In this document: positions 32,440 to 44,670 of the stretch, one piece after another
Layout of the letters: the number at the start of each line of letters is the position of its first letter
Position numbering within the stretch: position 1 is the stretch's first letter
Source of the DNA: Adiantum capillus-veneris
Taxonomy: Eukaryota; Streptophyta; Polypodiopsida; Polypodiales; Pteridaceae
Reading direction: 5' to 3'
Length of the DNA: 60,000 bases
Assembly (NCBI GenBank): GCA_014529385.2
Contig: CM043944.1
Location: forward strand, 180,179,240-180,239,239
Translations under genes and position numbers: made by a program
Notes under the pieces: model-generated
The model's database searches: none
Seen by the model: the letters and a program-made list of their open reading frames with translations, nothing else
Told to the model about the DNA's origin: nothing

Positions 32440-32546
32440 ACTAAAACTAAGTACCTTTTCTTGAAGGTTTTGTGATTAAGTGGGAATCAAATAACTTTTT
32501 TTGTTTTCGCTTTTGTGCATAGATGTGAGCTACGACAGTTAGCCTT

Positions 32547-33135
32547 TACTCATCTAGCTTTTCCAAATCTTCCAATGTTGGTACTTTTTGCAATGCAAAT
32601 GGCAGTAACCTTGGCCACTCTCCAAGCTTACCTTCACAAGCCTTAGCTAAAGCTTTGATTATTGGAGGATGCCCTCTTTCACACTTTGCCATTTCCCTCT
32701 TGGTTATAAGCACAAGTTAAATCTAGTTTGATGCCCATTCTAGAGAAGAATTCTTGCTTCATCAGCATCCAATTCTCCTCTATCTGCAATTATCTTTCCC
32801 ACACACCCATAGCGATAGATCACATCTTCAAGAAGAAATTTACATATAGCTTGTGTACTCTTTGTCCTCAATGCTCGCTCTTCAACTTGATTAGACAAAT
32901 CTTCTATTGCAAGCACCAAATACCTCATTTGCCAAAGTCCCAAAGGCATTGTAACCAAATCCACAACCCATGTGTAATGCATGGCTAATGGATAAGTAGG
33001 ATGTAGTCCATCATGATGCCGTACATTTGAATACATTTGGCATGTCACACAAGACTCCACAAACTGAGCCACATCCTTATACATCCCTTTCCACCAATAC
33101 CTTTCTTTTACTTTGGAAAATGTTGCCCATACACC
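32547..33135 (-). pseudogene. Element A' integrase core
   Basis: Counterpart of 3669-4257. CVTCQMYSN, VVDLVTMP and IIADRGELDADEA are present, with the same frameshift before the Glu block. Here the Glu-containing peptide reads GNGKV instead of GNGKSE because of small differences near 32690. Confidence 0.8.
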
Positions 33136-33738
33136 TCAATGTCCTGCCCAAAAAATTTCATGGAACTCCTTGATGATTTGTTGCTGAGCAACCTTATCGC
33201 ATACTACGCGCAAGGGTGTTCCATCTCTTCGTTTAGGATGATTCCATAAGTAGCCATCCCTCAATAAGTATCCATATGCTTTTCTTCTTATCCTCTTAAA
33301 TTCTTGTTGAGTCCAATCATTCTGCTTCTGCAGAGTACTTAAGTAGCGACCTATCAAGATCCATTCATCCTCATATAGTTCCTCTGAAAAGGAGTCAAGT
33401 GAAGACAGAAAACATGCATGACTACTCTTTGCATGATCAATAGTGTAAAACTTTGTGCCAACATCATCTTCCTCAATAATTATATCCTGTTCACCTTCAT
33501 ACCTTGCCCTAGATAGCATATCTGCCATTGGATTATCTTTCCCTTCGATATGCTTGAACTCAGGATTCAAGGACTTTATGTAGGCTATCCATCGCAGCAT
33601 TGCAATATCAGGAGTCGAACAGTTTGTGATCATTCCAAGAAGTGGCAAACAATCAGTTTTCACAACCACTGATGCCCCTATCAAGTACTCCTTGTCACAC
33701 CTCAATGCTGTAACCACCCCCCATAGTTCCCTTTTTAC
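33136..33738 (-). pseudogene. Element A' RNase H and integrase N-terminus
   Basis: Counterpart of 3066-3668, nearly identical (EIFWAGH for EILWAGH). The same TGA follows the second zinc-finger His. Confidence 0.85.
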
Positions 33739-35338
33739 TTATGCATAATCGCGTTGGCGAGAACTCAAAATCTTGGCTCTAAATCTCACCACATACCTTT
33801 TTCCTTCATCATCATCTTGCCCTATTGCCCATCCTATCCCTGTAGGACTCATGTCTACTGTCACAATGACAGGTCTCTCACATGCATAGTCTACCTTTCT
33901 CAAGGTTGGTGATGAAAGATGTAGCTTCTTTAGCTTTCTCATGGATTTTGTGTGCTCTTCTTCCCATCGAAACTTTTGATTCTATTCTCAACAACCTATA
34001 AAGGGGATCTGCTACATGTGCATAATGTGGTATCCAAATAAGGTAGAAGACGCAAGCACCAAGCAATCTTCGAACTTCAGTTATAGTTGTACATGTTTCT
34101 TTCATGTTTTTGATTGCATCCATATTTTTTGGACAGGGCTTTCTACCATAAGGACCACACATATGCCCCACAATCAAAACTTCATTGACACCAAATACAG
34201 ATTTTTTCCCTGACAGGGTAAGATTAACTTCTTTGAGCTTTGTCAAAATCTTCTCACAATCTTCAATATGGTCTGCAACAAACTCCATAGCTTCATCTTT
34301 ATCTTTGTCTTCACATCCTTTGATGGGCACATCATCAAGAAATGGCATTGTGATTTGAGGTATGAAGTCACGTAGAGCCTTGTTCATCCCATTCATCATA
34401 TGTGCAAATGAATTTGTTGCTCCTTGAGGTAAGGTACACATCCTTACCAGTCCCAAAGGTGTTTTCATAGTTGTCAGATCTCTACTCTCAACATCTAGCT
34501 GAAATTGATTGTACCCTGAATAGAGATCTCCCATTGAGTAAATTGGCCTCCCTGCAAACGGCTCTATGAATTCATCCACTATAGGACCTGTACCCACATT
34601 CCTAATGGTAACCTTGTTTACAGGTTGCATATCTTGTATGAACCGCAAAGCTCCATTCCTCTTAGGCACAGTGAACCACCTGTTTGAATATGGTGCACAA
34701 AAAGGCTCCAAGATACCCATGCTAATCTTTTCATTAAGTAGTTCTATTAACTTTGGCAAATGTGCTTTCGGAACCGGAATTGGGCGTAGATTCCAAGGTA
34801 CATGAGGGATAGTGAAGATCACCATAGGTGCAACAACATTAGGATCAACACACCCTATCTCATGTGGCTGGAAAGAAAAAGCCTTACCATGTCTTGAAAG
34901 CATTTCTTTAAAACTCTTCTTCTCTTCTTCTGTTAAAAACTCTTCACAGCCAACTTTTATCTCTTTTAGGGATTCAATTGTGAACTTGTGTCCAGTTCTT
35001 TTTGGATCCCTGAGACTCGGCTGCAAAGAAGCTTGCTCTAGCTTTTTCCTGCAATCTGGGGGTAAAGGTAAGGCCACTGGTCTCACTTTCTTTGCCACCG
35101 TTTTGTACTTGGTCTCCACAAGCACTTCCAGTCCTTCATTAGCATTGAAATCTTTTTTATCTTCAAAAGGCTCAATCATATCATACATTTCCATAGAGCA
35201 TACTTCCACAATGTGGGTTCCATCTTGCATGCTAGAATCCATCATAGCTTCAAGCTCAAGCATAGTATCTATATGACAAACTTGTTCAAAGAAACCTGAA
35301 ATGTATTCACTATCCTCTATGAGACCAGTTTCTTTCAT
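33739..35338 (-). pseudogene. Element A' reverse transcriptase
   Basis: Counterpart of 1467-3065. It is open from MKETGLIEDSEYI at 35338 because the left-arm TAG is GAG here. About ten residues differ from the left arm in 480 (for example GYNQF for GYDQF, NSFAHM for NSVAHM, ALRDF for ALCDF). An extra T near 33985 shifts the frame after YRLLR, and the true frame resumes at 33739-33942. The F-L-D-D block is intact. Confidence 0.9.
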
Positions 35339-35508
35339 GTATTTCTATACACTATATACATATTGTCGCACACTTCTTTTCATATCCTCAAGCTTCATAA
35401 AACATACTGACCCATGCTCTGTTAATCCCTGGAAACCTGGAGAAAAAGCTTCTTCTCGCTTTGGGTCAGGCGAGAATCTTTTTCTTCTTGTACCATTTCA
35501 ATCCCGCT

Positions 35509-36411
35509 TCACAATGGTACATGGCCAAAACCCCTTGTCTCCCTATACTCTTTGAACTCTTTGTTCGCTTTTGGTAGAGGATACTCACGAAGACTATTGC
35601 AGTTCCTCTCGTGATTCACACACACTGTCAAAAATTGCACATCTCGCTTCCCATCTCTTCTCTTTACCCTAGCATAAGCAGAACCATCATCCAAGACCTT
35701 TGTTTCCATGCGAACGGCTGTCATGTATGGCTGCCCAAGGATAAGAGGATAGGTAGACATCTCCTGCACAAAGAAATTTTGCTCATCCTTGACATTGCCA
35801 ATCGTCACTTTCACATTTGGACAAGCCCCATACAGCTCTCTTGATGAGTTATTTGCAGCTCTAATCATCCACCCATGGTCTATGTCTATCGGCCACTTAC
35901 CCTTCATGTAAAGACTCTTGGACATAAGATTGATCTCAAAGCCATGATCTATCAATGCAACATATGGCTCCTCAAGATCGCCCACCTTGACTAAAGTTTC
36001 TGTTGTAGCTCTTGCCCAATGAATTTTGGAGTAGTGGCTTTTATAGGAGGCTTCATCTTCATCATCATCATCTACAAATCTAGCATGTGCATATCTTCGA
36101 GAAGACTGGTAGCATCCTACCACACTGTCAGCGCAATCACTCTCTTGGACATGTATTCCATGTGCCTTACGTGACTCCCCTTCACCCTCAGACTGTGGAA
36201 GAATAGACTTAGTGAGAGTTTGTCTCTTTCTTTTTATGATATCTATAATTTCTTCATGAATATCGCGTTTAGCAATGCCAAGAACCTCACCCAAGGTAAA
36301 ATCAACTTTGCTATTCAAAATCCTTTCCTCCAATACCTGCTTTAAGTTTGTGGCAGCTTCAATGTCAGATTGTAGTTTGTATGCAGGGCCTTTTGCTTTA
36401 GCTTTTCCTTG
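35509..36411 (-). pseudogene. Element A' retropepsin-like region
   Basis: Counterpart of 394-1296, open throughout, with the same D-H-G site and I-L-G-Q-P-Y block. The in-frame TAG that separates it from gag is shared. Bases 35339-35508 are the frameshifted linker, as in the left arm. Confidence 0.75.
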
Positions 36412-36920
36412 CTATTTCTTCTTCCCTGTAGATGCCTCCTCCATAGGAATCTCAGGAGGAGGAGGCACATGCGGTGGAGCGTCATAAGAAGGTCCTGGAT
36501 CTTTTCTTCCACCAGCTCTTGTAACCCTCTTTGAAGTAGAAGAACCTACATCTCCATTCTCATGTCTGCGCTTCTCTTCCACAATTGCTTCATTGTTATA
36601 GCATTTTTCAAGATGGGCATGCACCGATAAAGAGTCCACAGGGTCATCCCAACCTGTTGTATGACGTATGCAATCACCAGCTTCATGTAATACCTGTTTA
36701 GTTACCTTCACTTTTTGGCTGAGGCTACTGTATATTGCCACAAGCTATCAACCTCCTCAAAATCATCTAGATTATACTTTAACACTTTCTTTGGAATTAG
36801 CTCTATCTTTGCCCCATAGGTAGCAGCCTCCACTGGGGACCACCAAGCTTTGCTGTATTTGGTCAACAAGCCATGCAGCATAGGGAGAATAGTGAGATGG
36901 TTCATCATTCTTCTGAGAGT
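36412..36920 (-). pseudogene. Element A' gag C-terminal part
   Basis: Counterpart of 1-393 plus about 115 bases not visible in the left arm (TLRRMMNHLTILPMLHGLLT, YSKAWWSPVEAATYGAKIEL). A lost A near 36712 shifts the frame. At about 36920-36925 the gag stops abruptly against a plus-strand leader repeat. Confidence 0.7.
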
Positions 36921-36924
36921 TTGT

Positions 36925-37130
36925 CTATGCTTTTTATGCTTATGCGAGTGATCCCACAAATTTAGGAATTTTTCTGACTCCACTTGGGAATTTTCACATA
37001 AAAAATGGCATTTTTTGGGTAAAAAATGAGCTGAAAATGGCCCAGTTTTGGTCCAAAGTGGCAAAATGGCCCAAAAATTGACACATCAGCTCATAATGCC
37101 ATGGGGAAGAGAGAGAAGGGGGATTTTTAC
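36925..37130 (+). repeat. Leader repeat shared with 5229-5425
   Basis: About 200 bases match 5229-5425 on the same strand, from CTTTTATGCTTATGC to the AGAGAGAAGGGG block, with about 90 percent identity. It joins the minus-strand gag of A' at its left edge, so the junction is an orientation switch. Confidence 0.8.
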
Positions 37131-37780
37131 AGAAAAAATCAGAAATTTTTCTCTACTGTGCAATTGATTCCATGGTTGCTCAATCTATGTGTAGGGCAGT
37201 CCCACCTCTTCAAAATCTTGTATCTGAGCTAGTGAGGGAGTGAATTTTGGTTTCCCCTTATCAAAATGGTGTGTAGGCTTCACTTTCAAAGCTCTTAAAT
37301 CTCTGCAAAATCATAAAATGGTTGCCAAGAAGGTGGAAGCTCGAGCATTCCTTTCGACTGTTTGATGTTACGACGACTATGTAATTGGGGGCAAGGCTAC
37401 ATGATACCATGAAAGAGGTTTGGGTTCTGATTGAGAATTATGCTTGTATGAGCATCAAGGTTTCATGGCTGAAACATTAGTGTTTTTCAATGGTCTTTTT
37501 AAGTGAAATTGAATGTGATTTGATGATCCTCTCATCATACTCTCGACTACGAAAACAAGCAATTTCCAAGCACGATAGGAAAGAGGGTTTGTGACTTTGT
37601 TGTCACGAACGCTCTTAGATTCTCTGTCACCCTTAGAAAGAGGGTTGGTGATTCTCTACAAACTCTTTCTCGCAAAGGGTTTGTGACTCTCATCATAAAC
37701 TCTCACAGCCAGAGGTTCTGCACCTTCCCAGCTAGACCGCACACTTTCCGACAGCGTACAAGAAGGCAACGAGTCAAGCA
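37131..37780. other. Unassigned sequence with short imperfect repeats
   Basis: No gene was recognised. Bases 37575-37715 contain three imperfect copies of a phrase like AAAGAGGGTTTGTGACT followed by an AAACTCT-type phrase, about 40-65 bases apart. Confidence 0.4.
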
Positions 37781-38730
37781 TTGATAGCAAGAATAATGAC
37801 AATCAAAGGATGCAACGAGAACCCAACTCCAACATTGGGAGTAGTCAACTTGAACGTGATAGTACATGGATGTTCATGTCCTCATCAATTTGTATGCTTA
37901 CTAGATGAACACATGAATGAGACGAAGATTCTTGGAATTCCCTGGATGCAAACATACAAAGAAGTACCTGATTGGGATACAAATCAGCTAAAGCTATCAC
38001 CTAAAGGATGGAAACTCATTGTTCCAATTGCATCAAGCAAGGAGGAATGGAAAAGAAGCAATCAGCAGACCAAACCACGAAGTAGTCAATCTTCTCCATC
38101 CCCTCGACAATCAAATGCTACAAGTAGCATGCAAGGAGTCAGGCAAATTTGGGTACCAAAAGCACAGCTTAAGGATAAACCAATTCAGATCTGGGTGCCT
38201 AAAACTTCACCAACAAAACAAAAGAAGGTTCCAAGGGTTAAAACACCGAGACGAGCATCTCTGAAAAGGAAACTAGCATGAAAATGGTTTGGAAGAAAAA
38301 AGGAGCACGTATCTTCTCCACAAACCATAAAACCAATCAACCAATGGCAAGTTAAGTCTCAAAAGACTCCACCACACCATACAACACTAAGCAGACCAAG
38401 CTACCAATGACGAGAAAAAGCTCGACAACAGTCAAAAGTAGTACCAACAGCTCAAGCAATTAGTGTGCTAAAGCATCCTGAGGGTACAATTAAACAGAGA
38501 CCACACAAGCTACAATATTTTCTCTTTGAAAGACATCAGCAACAAACCTCGACATCAAAAACCCTTGAGTTAATTACTTAAGACCCAGCTCTTGCACATC
38601 ATAATGGTTTGAACTGCATTGATCTTCATAGCATGGTAGAGCCAAGCACGGCTATGCATAGACACGATTGTCCAACCCATGCACACAGTCGTCTTGAATT
38701 ACGCGATCTAGGAGGGGTGGAAGTGCACTA
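37781..38730 (+). pseudogene. Retroelement ORF relic with protease-like segment and WVPK repeats
   Basis: Bases 37781-38281 are open for 166 codons. The segment ETKILGIPWMQTYKEVPDWD resembles the C-terminal block of retropepsins, followed by a basic Ser/Pro-rich tail with two IWVPK repeats. A second piece at about 38434-38730 reads VLKHPEGTIKQRPHKLQYFL, a TAA, then ALAHHNGLNCIDLHSMVEPS and ends at TAA. A polypurine tract follows 28 bases later, which supports this being the 3' coding end of an LTR element. The exact family is not recognised. Confidence 0.5.
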
Positions 38731-38757
38731 AGTACTAAGTAATTATGGGTAATGTTT

Positions 38758-38773
38758 GAAGAGGGAGGAAAAG
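38758..38773 (+). promoter_or_regulatory. Polypurine tract
   Basis: GAAGAGGGAGGAAAAG, all purines, immediately before TTTGATGTTAACC. Such tracts prime plus-strand synthesis just upstream of a 3' LTR. Position after the coding relic supports it. Confidence 0.6.
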
Positions 38774-39067
38774 TTTGATGTTAACCTGTGATTTTTTGCA
38801 AAATTACCTAATAATGCCCTTATAATCCATCATCAAGGAAAAATTCACTGAGAATATCTTCTCGATGAGTGTAAATAGTATATATACTATCAGAAAATCA
38901 TCCAAAATAGTTCTTTTTTGGGTAATTTTAATCATTTCTATTGATAATTGCTACAAACGAGAGCGCAAAGTTTCCTGCAAAATACTTAAAATATCATAGA
39001 GCAAGCCATAAACAAACAAATCTACATACCTAACGAGTTTCGTAGCACATAATCGAGGCCATAAGCG

Positions 39068-39070
<3 letters not shown>

Positions 39071-39120
<50 letters not shown>
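39071..39120. repeat. (AG)25 microsatellite
   Basis: Fifty bases of uninterrupted AG. A Ser/Leu-rich frame on the minus strand over it is an artefact of the repeat. Confidence 0.98.
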
Positions 39121-39122
<2 letters not shown>

Positions 39123-39880
39123 AGAGCAAGACAACGCACGTGCAGGCGCACCTCCTAGAGCGGAGTGCTACACCAGCACGACGAGAGAGAAGAAGTACAT
39201 AGACATTGGGTGCAATCTCCCTCCGTGCAAGAGTGACCATTTCCCTCTTGCACGTATTTCATTTATAAATTTCTTGAATGGTCAAATTGAGTACAAACTG
39301 GCTGACCGGTCATAAATGGCCAAAGCTCATAAAAGAGCACTTAAACAATAAAATGTACAATATATATATCTCCATTCGCATACGCCTAGCTTGATCCGGT
39401 CTTTTCCTCTTGTCACAGCTACAATAAACAATAAAATATCATTTCCATAACATACCTCTCCGTTGGAAAGCAACTGTCCTCAGTTGTGAAGATAAAAGTC
39501 TACAAACAATACTTGTCAAAAACAATGATTAGAATTCTGTATCAAATAGTAAGGAGATCCATAAAAATAGACAACATCGCTTATGCCTGCCGTCATCCAC
39601 ATACTACCTATTCTAGTGTCCCATACCACTAGAATAAGCAGTATATGTCATACCCTGATGAATCAGGATATCATTGGTTACACTCATCATCAATCTCATA
39701 ATGTCAAGTCTCATCACATAAACACTACCGTAATAATCACCAGATACCAAATCCCAATCCAATTCCAATTCCAATTCCACAATATAAGTCCAAATCCAAA
39801 TCACTTTCAGTATGTACACGGGTAACAAAGTCATACCAGTTGCAGTGGTGGCTAGCCACTACAGCATGATTTTGTCATCG

Positions 39881-40108
39881 GTGTTGCCTCATCCGGCGAG
39901 TCTACACCAACAAGACGTGCTTCCTAAATCGGCGAATCTGCATTAATGCTGCCTAAATTGGCGAATCTGCATTTAGCCTTGTGAATCTGTACTTTTTCAG
40001 TGTGCTGCCTAAATCGACGAATCTGCATAGATAACTGGTGTTGCCTAAATCGGCGAATCTACACCAAGATGAGCATTTACACACTGCCTAAATCGGTGGA
40101 TCTGTGTG
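39881..40108 (+). repeat. Dispersed array of CCTAAATCGGCGAATCTGCA
   Basis: Six to seven copies of this 20-mer, intact or degraded, lie near 39886, 39921, 39948, 39975 (partial), 40006, 40040 and 40086, with spacings of about 27-46 bases and unrelated spacer text. Variants include CCTCATCCGGCGAGTCTACA and CCTAAATCGGTGGATCTGTG. It lies about 280 bases upstream of the TATA box at 40368. Confidence 0.8.
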
Positions 40109-40142
40109 CATGTGACCAATGGACTAGAGGATGGGGCCGAAA

Positions 40143-40245
40143 AGTGGTCAAAAAACAGTTGGCCGATTGGCCGGTGGCCAGTAGTCAATGGCCGGTGGCC
40201 GGTGGTCGGAAATTCAATGGCCAGTGGCCGATGGCCGAATTCAAA
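40143..40245. repeat. GGCC-rich short repeat
   Basis: About ten GGCC(A/G)(A/G)TGG-type units (TGGCCGGTGGCC, TGGCCAGTGGCC, TGGCCGATGGCC) within 100 bases, partly self-complementary through GGCC. GC content is well above the surroundings. Confidence 0.75.
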
Positions 40246-40367
40246 AGGGGACTTGTCTTCTCAAGGGCGGCCACACCTGGATGGATTGGAGGGTCCGATT
40301 TGGACTTATCTACACAACGGCGGCTACGCATGGTTACCTCTCATGAGAGAGGGAAACCCTTTTAACC

Positions 40368-40375
40368 TATAAAAG
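40368..40375 (+). promoter_or_regulatory. TATA box
   Basis: TATAAAAG in the context CCTATAAAAGGAGG, the best TATA match in the region. Presumed promoter of the LTR-like region. No coding sequence follows directly. Confidence 0.5.
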
Positions 40376-40450
40376 GAGGCAAAAGACACTCACGTACTGA
40401 GCACAGTGAGATATGAGTGGAGAAACTCCTACATCAACAAACCTTCTTGG

Positions 40451-41110
40451 AAAGGTGGAAGCTATTGAAACATCTTTTGAGGTCACATGTGCTACATTTA
40501 TTCCTTGAAACACCCATCATCTCCTTCTTTCGCATTGCATGCTTTTGTTGACAAATTTCTCATATGCATATAGAGTGTCCAATAATTGGCACTTGCATCA
40601 GGCACTATTTCCGTGTTTCACCCAAGCACTCACCTTTCATGAACATGTACTTCACGTTCAACTGCTCAACTCCAATAAGAGCGTATACCACAAAAGGCAT
40701 TTTTTTTCCCACCGGGTTTTTTCCCTTTGGTCATCCAGGTTTTAGACACTAATCTCAAGACACCTATCACCATCCTCTTGTACATATTCCTTCTACATCA
40801 ACAATAAGGAAATGCCACTCAAATCAATTGACAAATGAATTGGAGCACCAATTTCAGATCATAGCATACTTCTCCTCAATGGCGAGTCACAGAATGGCCT
40901 TCAATGACAAAGCTACAAACAACACTAACAACATGATTGCACAGGAACAAATAAGTCCCCAATGAAGAAGCGTAGACATAAAAGTAATCAAAGGATCTCA
41001 AAAGATGAATGGTTATGATGATAGATGTCCGCTCTAATGGATCATAGTTCTTGTTGTGGTTTGACAAAGATACAAGCGGTGCAACAGATGAAGCCAATAC
41101 GACAGCAAAG
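40451..41110. other. Unassigned sequence with an imperfect duplication
   Basis: No gene was recognised. Bases of about 40945-41010 and 41150-41213 resemble each other (GAACAAA(T/G)AAGTCC, GCAGACATAA-type, AATCA(A/G)AGGATCTCAAAA), roughly 205 bases apart. Confidence 0.45.
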
Positions 41111-41147
41111 TGTTGACCGCTGGGTCAACAACACAACATAACTCAAG
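41111..41147 (+). repeat. Orphan copy of an LTR terminus
   Basis: Thirty-seven bases starting TGTTGACCGCTGGGTCAAC match 41781-41817 with two differences. It contains the inverted repeat GTTGACC/GGTCAAC. It probably marks the 5' side of the element that carries the helicase fragment, but the LTR homology does not clearly extend further. Confidence 0.7.
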
Positions 41148-41205
41148 AACAAAGAAGTCCTCAATGACAAAGAGCAGACATAAGGGTAATCAGAGGATCT
41201 CAAAA

Positions 41206-42715
<1,510 letters not shown>

Positions 42716-43345
42716 GTGTGAGTCGCTCCCGTCCAACACACTTCCAAAAATCGGCTCGTCAATGGTGGGCTAGCCTTTTTGGAAACGGTGAAGCCCCAAA
42801 GGCATGGAAAACTCTACGAGTTTCCATCATGAAGCAATTCCTTGCAAGTGATGCAAAGGACAAAGTGCTCACCGAGTGACGGAGTTTGAGGCTTCTCTCT
42901 TATGATTCTATCCACAAATATGTGGACAAGTTTTGGGATTTACATCTCAAGGCTACTGTCTATCAAAAGATAGACTTTGCCAAGCAAAGGCAAAAATTTT
43001 GTGCGGGATTACCTGAAGAAATTGCCAAGTATGTCAGCTCCCAACAATCTGGTTCTATTACCGAAGTAATCCACCACACCATGGTTGCTTTCTGCATCAA
43101 TTTCCAACAAGGGGCTAGAGAGAATTTCAAACCCATGGAAAGCAAAGACAAAAATGATGCAAAGGGAAAAACCAATGTCCAAAATTCTTCCCAAGGCACT
43201 TCCTACACAACAACAATAGGTCCAAGGAGGAGGGAGTTTACAAAGGTAAAAACAAACTCCCTCATGAAGAGCTTGAATCTTTTTGCAAGGACCATAAGTG
43301 TTTTAAGTGTGGGGAGCAAGGACATGGCTATCATTCTTGTCCCAA
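42716..43345 (+). pseudogene. Chromovirus E1 gag, 5' truncated
   Basis: Starts inside gag at HFQKSARQWWASLF and continues through WKTLRVSIMKQFLASDAKDK, a TGA at 42877-42879, DSIHKYVDKFWDLHLKATVY and the FCAGLPEEIAKYVSS block. A frameshift near 43210 precedes a perfect CCHC zinc knuckle (CFKCGEQGHGYHSC at about 43298-43340), the RNA-binding end of nucleocapsid. E2 encodes the same protein (HFQKSAQKWWSSL, YVDKFWDLQLKATV). The N-terminus and 5' LTR are missing. Confidence 0.85.
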
Positions 43346-44030
43346 GAAAAATGCTCGCAATGAGACTCCTAGGGATTCCACCATCGAAGATCCAAAAGAG
43401 GATGCTCATTGCAAAGGATCGTCTCTCTCCTATGCTTGGGGAAAGGTAAGGAAGCATGATTCCTTCATCTTGTTTGACCCTGGCTCTACTCACGACTTCA
43501 TATCAACAGAGTTGTCCACGAAGTTGGGCATTCAACCTTTTGAGATGGGAGATATTGTAGCAGCTGACACAGCTTTCAAGGGACAGCAAGCCTCCATTAC
43601 TCCCTTGATTGGGAAGTTGAGGCTTCATGTCTAAAGCTCTGTCAACAAAGAAGAATTTTTCATCTCTCCTCTCCAACATGAGGATGCTATCCTAGGGGTG
43701 CCATGGTTTGATCGCATGGTTGCCATCATGAAGCTCCCTGAGAGGAGAATCTACTTCACCTTTAGGGGAAAGAACATGTGTATAGATATCAATGAGTCTG
43801 GCCGTACTATACCACTTGCCCTTGATAAATCAATGAAGAGCTCAGTTTCTGCGTACATGATTTTTGTCAAAGAGTCCCTAAAAGGTCTTAATGTTTCATC
43901 AAAGGTGAATGGTAGGAATCAAGAAGAGTTAGACTTGTCTAACTTTCTAAAAGGATTCCAAGATGTGTTCATCAATGATATCCCTATGGACTTACTTCCA
44001 AGACGAGGGGATGATGACCATTAAATTGAG
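43346..44030 (+). pseudogene. Chromovirus E1 protease
   Basis: Retropepsin with FILFDPGSTHDFIS, where D-P-G-S stands for D-S/T-G, then LSTKLGIQPFEMG, a TAA at about 43632 and EDAILGVPWFDRM (the I-L-G-x-x-W block), YFTFRGKNMCI and a linker toward RT ending at TAA 44022-44024. E2 has the same protein with D-P-S-S. Confidence 0.8.
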
Positions 44031-44670
44031 CTCCTATCAGGAAGCTCATCACCTAATAAACCTCCTTCTTGAGTTTCACAAGCTCAACAAGAGGAGAACA
44101 TGAGGCAATTGCATGAACTAGTGGAAAAAGGGATGGTGAGGCCTAGCTCCTCTCTATTCTGCTCATCAGTACTTTTAGTGCAAAAGAAATATGACACATA
44201 TCACGTGTGTCGACTCTAGAGCACTAAATACGATCACTAACAAAATGCTCCAGCTGTATTTAGATGGACCAATCTTCAGGTCACATCAAATTCTGTTGAG
44301 GAGTACACACCTCAGGTAATCTTTCAAGTTGTGAGAGAGAATAAGCTTTTCATAATCAAAAGAAAAGTGAAGTTTTTCTACAAGAAATTCAATATTAAGG
44401 CCACATTATCTCAAGATGGTATCTGTAGGGATACATCAAAGTTGGAGGTAATAAAAACATGGCCTAATCCAAATCTACATGTGCTAAGAAGGTTTATTGG
44501 CATGTGTGCATACTATAGATGCTTCATAGAAAAATTTTCTCAAATACCAGGACCATTGCATTACTTAACAAGGAAGAATGTTAAGTACTCATGAAGTGAT
44601 AAAGGACAAAATGCTTTTGACAAGCTCAAAGAGAAGCTTATCTCTCAACTAGTCCTCATGCTTCCGGATC
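44031..44670 (+). pseudogene. Chromovirus E1 RT with the catalytic core deleted
   Basis: The N-terminal piece MRQLHELVEKGMVRPSSSLF and VLLVQKKYDTYHVC is followed after about 100 bases by RENKLFIIKRKVKFFYKKFN, SKLEVIKTWPNPNLHVLRRF and IGMCAYYRCF. All blocks between (palm, the S-G-Y-H-Q region and the F-F-D-D site, still present in E2 at 55150-55611) are missing, so roughly 300 bases were deleted. The remaining thumb leads into RNase H. Confidence 0.8.

Larger units (their letters stand above)
18536..36804. repeat. Right arm of giant inverted repeat
   Basis: This is the reverse complement of 1-18250 with the same order of elements. Compared with the left arm it has extra single-base indels. 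It carries an added A near 23430 that splits the element B gag, an extra T near 33985 that shifts the RT frame, a lost A near 36712 in gag, altered homopolymers near 18680 and 19390, and a rearranged short stretch near 31050. Homology continues beyond 36804 only in the sense that the left partner is off-window. The minus-strand gag continues to about 36920, where a plus-strand leader repeat begins. Confidence 0.95.
38776..40450 (+). repeat. LTR-like region (end uncertain)
   Basis: Follows the polypurine tract and starts TGATGTTAACC or TGTTAACC. A plain TATAAAAG box at 40368-40375 within CCTATAAAAGGAGG fits an LTR promoter. No second copy is visible in the window, so the LTR claim rests on the tract and promoter only. 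It contains a microsatellite and two repeat arrays listed separately. The rest is AT-rich and non-coding. Confidence 0.45.

Noticed and set aside
1-36804. Plastid inverted repeat or mitochondrial palindrome
   Set aside because: No rRNA, tRNA or organelle genes are present. The content is nuclear-type retrotransposons in various states of decay.
36925-37130. LTR pair of element A formed by 5229-5425 and 36925-37125
   Set aside because: Relative to the adjacent element A' the right copy is in the opposite orientation, and the left copy lies inside a leader before another gag, so they cannot be the two LTRs of one element.
39022-39240. Minus-strand frame with a long Leu-Ser repeat
   Set aside because: It is the translation of the (AG)25 microsatellite and has no protein features outside it.
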